A stretch of DNA of 10,406 nt from JAUWCW01 sp030609125 [NCBI: Candidatus Rokuibacteriota bacterium]. GTDB taxonomy: Bacteria; JAUVQV01. The notes beneath the pieces are model-generated. The model was not told where the DNA came from, made no database searches, and was given only the letters and a program-made list of their open reading frames with translations. Positions 6,484 to 10,406 of the stretch are shown here, in pieces. Each line of letters begins with the position of its first letter. The first letter of the stretch is position 1. A program made the translations under genes and the position numbers. The stretch lies in assembly GCA_030609125.1 (NCBI GenBank), contig JAUWCW010000045.1, forward strand, positions 1-10,406, written 5' to 3'.

Positions 6484-6655
6484 GCACCCCTGCACCTCGA
6501 GGATTATTCCCAAATGGGCGGCCCTGTCTCTGAGTTTCACAGTGATCTGCTTTTGGATGGCCTTCCCCAAGTCTAGTAATCCCCAACGAGGTCTGCAAAT
6601 TACATGGATAGCCGGGCTGTGAAGAGAAGGTTCCACCTGTGCTGAGGTAACTTTC

Positions 6656-7189
6656 ATGACGCGATTTATCACTCCTTTCCTGATTTGCTGTGTGCTCATC
6701 GTGAGTGCCCCGCCAAAGAACGCCCACGGGGGGGGGAAGGGCCACATGGAGACAAACGGCACAATCAGGGTCGGTCAGGAGGCTCCGCCGATTGCGACTG
6801 CCGATCTCAAAGGGCGGGATTTCTCGCTGGATTCTCTCAGGGGAAGGCCCGTCTTTATCGATTTCGGGTCCGTCCTCTGCGAGGCCTGTGCCGACATGGT
6901 GCTGGAAATGAATCGCCTGATGAAGAAATACGCCGACACGGACCTTGAAATTGTCATGATCGCCGACGGCGCGATGTCGGTGAAGATGACAGAGGATTTT
7001 TTCAAGCGCCTTCAGGCCTCTTTCACCGTCGTCCGGGACGCGGACTGGAGTATTTTTGATGCCTATGGCGTAACAGTCGTTCCTTTCAAGGTGCTCATTG
7101 ATCGGGGCGGAAAGATTAGAAATATGCATCTCGGATTCGACCCACACCTGGATACACTGATGGACTTCGATGGAGTGTTGAGCCAGTGA
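6656..7189 (+). CDS. envelope thioredoxin-like protein with CEAC active site (TlpA/AhpC-TSA type)
   Basis: This encodes a 177-residue thioredoxin-fold protein of the TlpA/ResA/AhpC-TSA type. An N-terminal hydrophobic segment (5-18) implies export, either cleaved near the following AHGGG region or kept as an anchor. The fold opens with GQEAPPIATADLKGRDFSL (40-58) and SLRGRPVFIDFGS, where the redox motif C75-E-A-C78 follows. The cis-proline is P143 (VTVVPFKVLID). The motif position is standard, but the usual Trp before the first Cys is Leu and the dipeptide is Glu-Ala instead of Pro-Pro or Gly-Pro, so the redox potential may differ from classical reducing thioredoxins. GAGG lies 8 nt upstream of the ATG. 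The next gene, a DsbB homolog, starts 106 nt downstream. The partner is unknown; it may exchange disulfides with the neighbouring Dsb-like or TlpA-like proteins. Confidence 0.85.
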   Translation: MTRFITPFLICCVLIVSAPPKNAHGGGKGHMETNGTIRVGQEAPPIATADLKGRDFSLDSLRGRPVFIDFGSVLCEACADMVLEMNRLMKKYADTDLEIVMIADGAMSVKMTEDFFKRLQASFTVVRDADWSIFDAYGVTVVPFKVLIDRGGKIRNMHLGFDPHLDTLMDFDGVLSQ

Positions 7190-7295
7190 TCCCTGGGAAG
7201 CGTGCGTTCGGGGGAAAGCGCCTGGTACTTCCGATGCCGGGTAAAACAGACATGGCGTCATTCGTTTCTGCCATTGACCATGGAGAACATCAGTT

Positions 7296-7733
7296 ATGCC
7301 CCAGTCTGACCACACCTTGAGGATGGGTTGGATCATTCTTTTTCTTGCCTGGTTCGTTGCCAGCGTATCCACGCTGGGAAGCCTGTTCTTCAGCCACGTG
7401 ATGGAGTTTGCCCCCTGTGTGCTCTGCTGGTACCAGAGGATATTCCTTTTTCCATTGGTCCTGATCCTGGCGGCGGGACTCTTCCCCTTCGACAGGAAGG
7501 TGGCGAAGTTTGCCTTTCCCCTTGCGATAGCAGGCTGGTTGACGGCGCTCTATCACAACCTGCTCTACACCGGCATCATTCCGGAGAGCATACGGCCCTG
7601 CAGCCAGGGAGTTTCGTGCACGGAGGAATACATTGAACTCTTCGGTTTGCTGTCGATCCCCATGCTTTCTTTCCTGTCGTTTTCAACCATAGCGGCTCTT
7701 CTCATTGTCTTGAAAAGGATGACGTCAAAATGA
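7296..7733 (+). CDS. DsbB/BdbC-type disulfide bond formation membrane protein
   Basis: This encodes a 145-residue inner-membrane protein with four predicted helices (about 11-32, 49-63, 72-91 and 115-139). It has the DsbB/BdbC features PCVLCWYQR with Cys41, Cys44 and Arg48, the same spacing as the quinone-linked pair and Arg of E. coli DsbB, and a second loop pair Cys102 and Cys108 (PCSQGVSC). DsbB proteins re-oxidise DsbA and pass the electrons to the quinone pool. The short second loop with five residues between its cysteines is closer to BdbC than to E. coli DsbB. The ATG at 7296 has GGAG about 10 nt upstream. The stop overlaps the start of the DsbA-like gene as ATGA, strongly suggesting translational coupling and that the two products work as an oxidase pair. 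Its position in a thiol-redox cluster supports the call. Confidence 0.93.
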   Translation: MPQSDHTLRMGWIILFLAWFVASVSTLGSLFFSHVMEFAPCVLCWYQRIFLFPLVLILAAGLFPFDRKVAKFAFPLAIAGWLTALYHNLLYTGIIPESIRPCSQGVSCTEEYIELFGLLSIPMLSFLSFSTIAALLIVLKRMTSK

Positions 7734-8386
7734 AATACGCGATATTCGGAGTTTCCTGTCTTCTGCTGGTCCTGGGGTTCCTCTTCGCCTCCTCCTACTA
7801 CGAAGGCGAGCAGGCCGAAAAGTATGGCTTCATGGCTAGGGAAAATGCTTCATTATTCGTCAGAGAGCACTCTCAGACCCTCGGGAGTGATGATGCGAAA
7901 GTCTATCTTGTGGAGTTCATGGACCCTGCCTGCGAAACATGCGCGGCCTTTTCTCCCTTTGTGAAACAGATAATGTCCGCTTATCCCGGCAAGATCAAAC
8001 TTGTGCTTCGATACGCCCCCTTCCATGACGGTGCGGATTACTTCGTCAAGATTCTCGAGGCCGCCAGAATGCAGGGGAAATACTGGGAGACCCTGGACGT
8101 CCTGTACAAGTCGCAGCCGTACTGGGCCAGTCACCACAATCCCCAGCCCCAGCGGGCATGGCAGTTTATTCCCCAGGCGGGAGTCGATCCGTCCCGGATT
8201 CAAAAAGACATGAATGACCCGGCTATCGCGAAGATCATCGAGCAGGACCTTGCCGACGCCAAGGCGCTGAATGTCCAAAAAACGCCGGGCTTCTTTGTCA
8301 ACGGAATACCTCTCCAGACTTTTGGATACCAGCAACTGCAGGACCTTATTCTCTCTGAAATCAGGGCAAACTACCCGAATCCATAA
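7730..8386 (+). CDS. DsbA/BdbD-like membrane-anchored thiol oxidoreductase with CETC active site
   Basis: This encodes a 218-residue DsbA-family protein. Residues 3-21 are hydrophobic with no obvious cleavage or lipobox motif, so it is probably anchored to the periplasmic face of the membrane as BdbD is. The thioredoxin fold starts near 57 (AKVYLVEFMDPACETCAAF) with redox motif C68-E-T-C71. A helical insert follows (about 105-180), then the cis-Pro loop T185-P186 in QKTPGFFVNG. A Thr before the cis-Pro is common in DsbA-like proteins. CETC differs from DsbA CPHC and BdbD CPSC. The start overlaps the DsbB-like stop by four bases (ATGA), so the two are probably made together: this protein would introduce disulfides into exported proteins and be re-oxidised by its partner. 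It could also act as an isomerase or in a specialised pathway; the sequence alone cannot tell. Confidence 0.9.
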   Translation: MKYAIFGVSCLLLVLGFLFASSYYEGEQAEKYGFMARENASLFVREHSQTLGSDDAKVYLVEFMDPACETCAAFSPFVKQIMSAYPGKIKLVLRYAPFHDGADYFVKILEAARMQGKYWETLDVLYKSQPYWASHHNPQPQRAWQFIPQAGVDPSRIQKDMNDPAIAKIIEQDLADAKALNVQKTPGFFVNGIPLQTFGYQQLQDLILSEIRANYPNP

Positions 8387-8424
8387 GTGCTGCCCTCCAT
8401 GGTCAGACTCGAAGGAGATGTCTC

Positions 8425-8934
8425 ATGAAAAAACTTTTTTCACTTTTCACCCTGATGCTTGGTCTTTCACTTTTAATCAGTGCCTGTGGGGAAGTTTCAA
8501 AGGTGGCCACAGTGGGAATGATGGCCCCGGATTTCACTCTTGCAGACAGAACTGGTAAGATCTGGACCCTCTCCGAACTCAGGGGGCAGGTGGTATTTGT
8601 CAATTTCTGGGCCACCTGGTGCCCCCCCTGCAGGGAAGAGATGCCCTCCATGCAAAGGCTTTATTCAGCGCTGCCGAAAGATAAATTCAAAATGCTGGCT
8701 GTACTAAGTAATGACGATCCTGTACGGGCGGACGCCTTTGTCGCTCAACTCGGCATTACCATACCTGTCCTTCATGACCAGGACAAAAAGGTTGGTCCAA
8801 AATATGGACTAACCGGACTGCCTGAGACTTTTATAGTTGATAAGCAGGGGGTGCTTCGGGAAAAGTTCATCGGACCCGCCCAATGGGATTCTCCCCGGTT
8901 CATTCAATTGATGATGAAATACATCAGCCAGTAA
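8425..8934 (+). CDS. TlpA/ResA-like thioredoxin lipoprotein (WCPPC)
   Basis: This encodes a 169-residue thiol-disulfide oxidoreductase. The signal peptide ends in the lipobox LISAC with Cys21, so the mature protein is probably lipid-anchored facing the periplasm. The domain has the TlpA/ResA pattern: GMMAPDFTLADRTGKIWTL (31-49), SELRGQVVFVNFWATWCPPC with Cys66 and Cys69, and LTGLPETFIVD with cis-Pro133. WCPPC proteins of this type are usually reductants, for example for apocytochrome c haem-binding cysteines or for metal-site assembly. AGGAG lies 7 nt before the ATG. It follows the DsbA-like gene by 38 nt and closes the rightward thiol-redox cluster, giving it a reducing arm next to the oxidising pair. 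Its last 126 nt are overlapped antisense by the extended frame of the DUF5329-like gene, and no terminator hairpin is visible after its stop. Confidence 0.93.
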   Translation: MKKLFSLFTLMLGLSLLISACGEVSKVATVGMMAPDFTLADRTGKIWTLSELRGQVVFVNFWATWCPPCREEMPSMQRLYSALPKDKFKMLAVLSNDDPVRADAFVAQLGITIPVLHDQDKKVGPKYGLTGLPETFIVDKQGVLREKFIGPAQWDSPRFIQLMMKYISQ

Positions 8935-9465
8935 CGGCAGTTCTTTTGACAGGATCAGCCTTGCACTCACCGCAGGACCTCTGTCCCTTTCTTCCAAGTC
9001 TATGGCGGTACGTCCGACAAGGCCTTCCGTGACCATCATGAACGGTTTGTGATTGCCGTTCTTATCGTACCGACACAGCCAACGGGGGTTGCGGGGATCA
9101 GGAACAATCAGCCCCGAGACGGGATGCCGGAACCTGGCAAGCTCCTCCTTCAGCCAGTCCGCCGTTGGGACTTCCTGCTCTCCACAGCGAACCAGGTACG
9201 GTCTTCCCGACAGGCTGCTCTTCGTGGCGGCGTACTCGATGAAGTCCTCCGCCGTCTTCACCCGGCTTTTGACATAGTCGTATTTCATGCGGATGTGCTC
9301 CAGGGCCTCGACGCCGGTGTACTCTTTGCCGTTGCGGGTGAACACACAGTCGGACTTCTCGATGTGTTGCAGCAGGTGATCGATCTCCTCCGCCGTGCCC
9401 GCCGGGGCCCCTACCGGGACCAGCAGGGCGGCAAGCAGGACCGCGGCGGGCAGAAAGAGCTTCAC
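8809..9465 (-). CDS. DUF5329-like secreted protein with abnormal C-terminal extension
   Basis: The 218-residue frame begins with a signal peptide (hydrophobic 3-20, cleavage near APAG). It continues into a DUF5329-like domain (about 25-113) with conserved-looking HIEKSDCVFTRNGKEY, MKYDYVKSRVKTAEDFIEYA and TKSSLSGRPYLVRC, including Cys40 and Cys94. Function is unknown. By my recollection of the family, the protein usually ends soon after the DWLKEELARFR segment. Here about 100 further residues follow, and the last 41 codons plus the stop lie antisense within the TlpA-like gene. The extension may be native in part (a GLIVPDPRNPRWLCRYDKNG segment looks protein-like), but the final part is probably read-through into foreign DNA after loss of the original stop. 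The start is GTG at 9465, immediately after the upstream gene's TAG, with GAGGG 7 nt before it, so translation is likely coupled. Confidence 0.75.
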   Translation of the reverse strand: MKLFLPAAVLLAALLVPVGAPAGTAEEIDHLLQHIEKSDCVFTRNGKEYTGVEALEHIRMKYDYVKSRVKTAEDFIEYAATKSSLSGRPYLVRCGEQEVPTADWLKEELARFRHPVSGLIVPDPRNPRWLCRYDKNGNHKPFMMVTEGLVGRTAIDLEERDRGPAVSARLILSKELPLLADVFHHQLNEPGRIPLGGSDELFPKHPLLINYKSLRQSG

Positions 9466-10383
9466 CTACTTGCCCTCGCTTTTCGCCACCCTGAATCGTA
9501 CGAGAAGGGGGTTGTGGTCTGAGGTCGAGACCTTCACCGCCCTGGCCTCAACGGGCTCGAGCCCGCGGTAGAAGACGTGGTCGACGCGCCTCCCGAAGAA
9601 TGCGGTGGGACCTTCTTCGGGAAACTCCACCGCGCGGAGCCCCAGCCTGCCGGTCAGGCCCTTCACCACTTCCATCCTCCTGCCGCTCCAGGTGTTGAAG
9701 TCGCCCGTGAGAAGAAGGGGGCCTCGATGGGCCGAGAGGATCTCCTCGAGGTCTTGTAGAAGCGCACGGTAGCCGCCGGTGTCGACGGTGAAATTGATGA
9801 GGTGGACGTTGGCGACAAGAAGGAAAAGGTCGGTCTCTGCCACCGGGTAGAGGGAGGTGAGGGCAGTCTTCGGTATGACGACCAGCGGCTCGGTGAATCT
9901 GGTGACGCAGAAAAAGGTGGGGGTCGCCGTTGAGCCTGTCAGGACACCGGTTTCCCTCTTTCTGTTCAGGAACGCCGCCGCCATGTCCCAGCGGTACTCC
10001 CGTTCACGAAGAAGGTCGCGAAGCGGCTCTGTCAGGTAGGCTTCCTGCAGGGCCAGCAGGTCCGCTCCCGCGGCGAGGCGGGCGAAGTCCTCATCCCATC
10101 CGTCCCGGCCGCCTTTCATGACGTTCCAGCTGAGAAGGGTGAAGCCGTCAGGGTCGATCCCCCCGATGTGAAAGCCGCCTGACCCGTCGGAAGGAGCGAG
10201 TCTCCCTTCACGGCAGCTTGCCTCCTGTTTGACGACCGCGCCATCCCCCCGTCCACTCACAACATACGGTACCTCCGGAATGGAAACGCAGGCGGACGAA
10301 CAGAGAGTCAGTGTCAGAAGAAACAGGAGCAGAAGCGGGGGGAGAGGACGGGTTGGTGAGGGCCGTCCTCTCGGCACGTCCAT
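9466..10383 (-). CDS. endonuclease/exonuclease/phosphatase family protein, YafD-like (UPF0294)
   Basis: This encodes a 305-residue member of the DNase I-like EEP superfamily, with clear likeness to E. coli YafD, including KTALTSLYPVAETDL, TGDFNTWSGRRM, RRVDHVFYRGLE and SDHNPLLVRF. The catalytic set is complete: Asn87 (LSWNVMKG), Glu114 (LALQEAY), His194 (ANVHLINF), Asp228 and Asn230 (TGDFNTW), Asp268 (RRVDHV), Asp289 and His290 (SDHNPLL). EEP enzymes cut phosphodiester or phosphoester bonds using Mg2+; the substrate here is unknown. A strongly hydrophobic N-terminus (15-28) followed by SSACVS suggests an exported or lipid-anchored protein, though the lipobox is imperfect (Ser at -3). ATG at 10383 has only a poorly spaced AAGG upstream, and the frame stays open to the window edge, so the true start may lie further upstream. 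The next gene starts directly after its TAG. Confidence 0.88.
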   Translation of the reverse strand: MDVPRGRPSPTRPLPPLLLLFLLTLTLCSSACVSIPEVPYVVSGRGDGAVVKQEASCREGRLAPSDGSGGFHIGGIDPDGFTLLSWNVMKGGRDGWDEDFARLAAGADLLALQEAYLTEPLRDLLREREYRWDMAAAFLNRKRETGVLTGSTATPTFFCVTRFTEPLVVIPKTALTSLYPVAETDLFLLVANVHLINFTVDTGGYRALLQDLEEILSAHRGPLLLTGDFNTWSGRRMEVVKGLTGRLGLRAVEFPEEGPTAFFGRRVDHVFYRGLEPVEARAVKVSTSDHNPLLVRFRVAKSEGK

Positions 10384-10406
10384 GGACGTCAGAGTTGTCC
10401 TTCTAT

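Noticed and set aside
6485-6605. Open reading of about 40 codons with a hydrophobic, signal-like stretch (LSLSFTVICFWMAF)
   Set aside because: It has no ATG, GTG or TTG start in a suitable place and stops after a short run; it could be a decayed gene start but the evidence is too thin.
6407-7372. Long minus-strand open frame of 321 codons opposite the Cys-rich, thioredoxin-like and DsbB-like genes
   Set aside because: Its product shows no recognisable domain, and the opposite strand has clear thioredoxin and DsbB motifs with ribosome binding sites; it is a shadow frame.
9049-9522. Plus-strand frame of 157 codons opposite the DUF5329-like gene
   Set aside because: The minus strand carries the recognisable domain and a coupled start; this frame has no family features.

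Overview
The window suggests a GC-rich Gram-negative bacterium. It has an MsbA-type lipid exporter, a def-fmt pair, a ferredoxin-nitroreductase fusion, an HD-GYP-type protein, exported lipoproteins and several GTG starts. The gene set would fit a deltaproteobacterium-like anaerobe (Desulfobacterota), but that placement is inference; no rRNA or other marker gene is present.

Left part, 1-5331, is dense and GC-rich. It holds the 3' end of an MsbA-like ABC exporter (+), then a leftward operon def (peptide deformylase) - fmt (Met-tRNA formyltransferase) - exported alpha/beta hydrolase. The def stop and fmt start overlap as ATGA. Divergent from def is a ferredoxin-nitroreductase fusion whose -10 box sits so close to the ATG that the mRNA may be leaderless. 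Its 3' end overlaps by 32 nt the 3' end of a convergent gene for a tandem HD-domain protein with one intact HD-GYP motif.

Middle part, 5332-6069, has no convincing gene and is richer in A+T. It contains a 16-bp perfect palindrome, two back-to-back hairpins, and a 168-bp MITE-like element with near-identical terminal inverted repeats that folds into one long hairpin.

Right-central part, 6070-8934 (+), is a thiol-redox module with more mixed codon use than its flanks. In order it encodes a small Cys-rich exported protein (tentative), a thioredoxin-like protein with a CEAC site, a DsbB/BdbC-type quinone-coupled oxidase, a membrane-anchored DsbA-like protein with a CETC site, and a TlpA/ResA-like lipoprotein with a WCPPC site. 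Together these could form a self-contained envelope oxidation and reduction relay. The lower GC, the upstream MITE-like element and the disturbed right junction suggest it was acquired horizontally.

Right end, 8809-10383 (-), is a GC-rich two-gene operon: a YafD-like endonuclease/exonuclease/phosphatase protein, then a DUF5329-like secreted protein that starts on the base after the upstream stop codon. The DUF5329-like frame runs about 100 residues past the expected family end and reads 126 nt antisense into the TlpA-like gene, as if the native end was lost when the thiol-redox module arrived.
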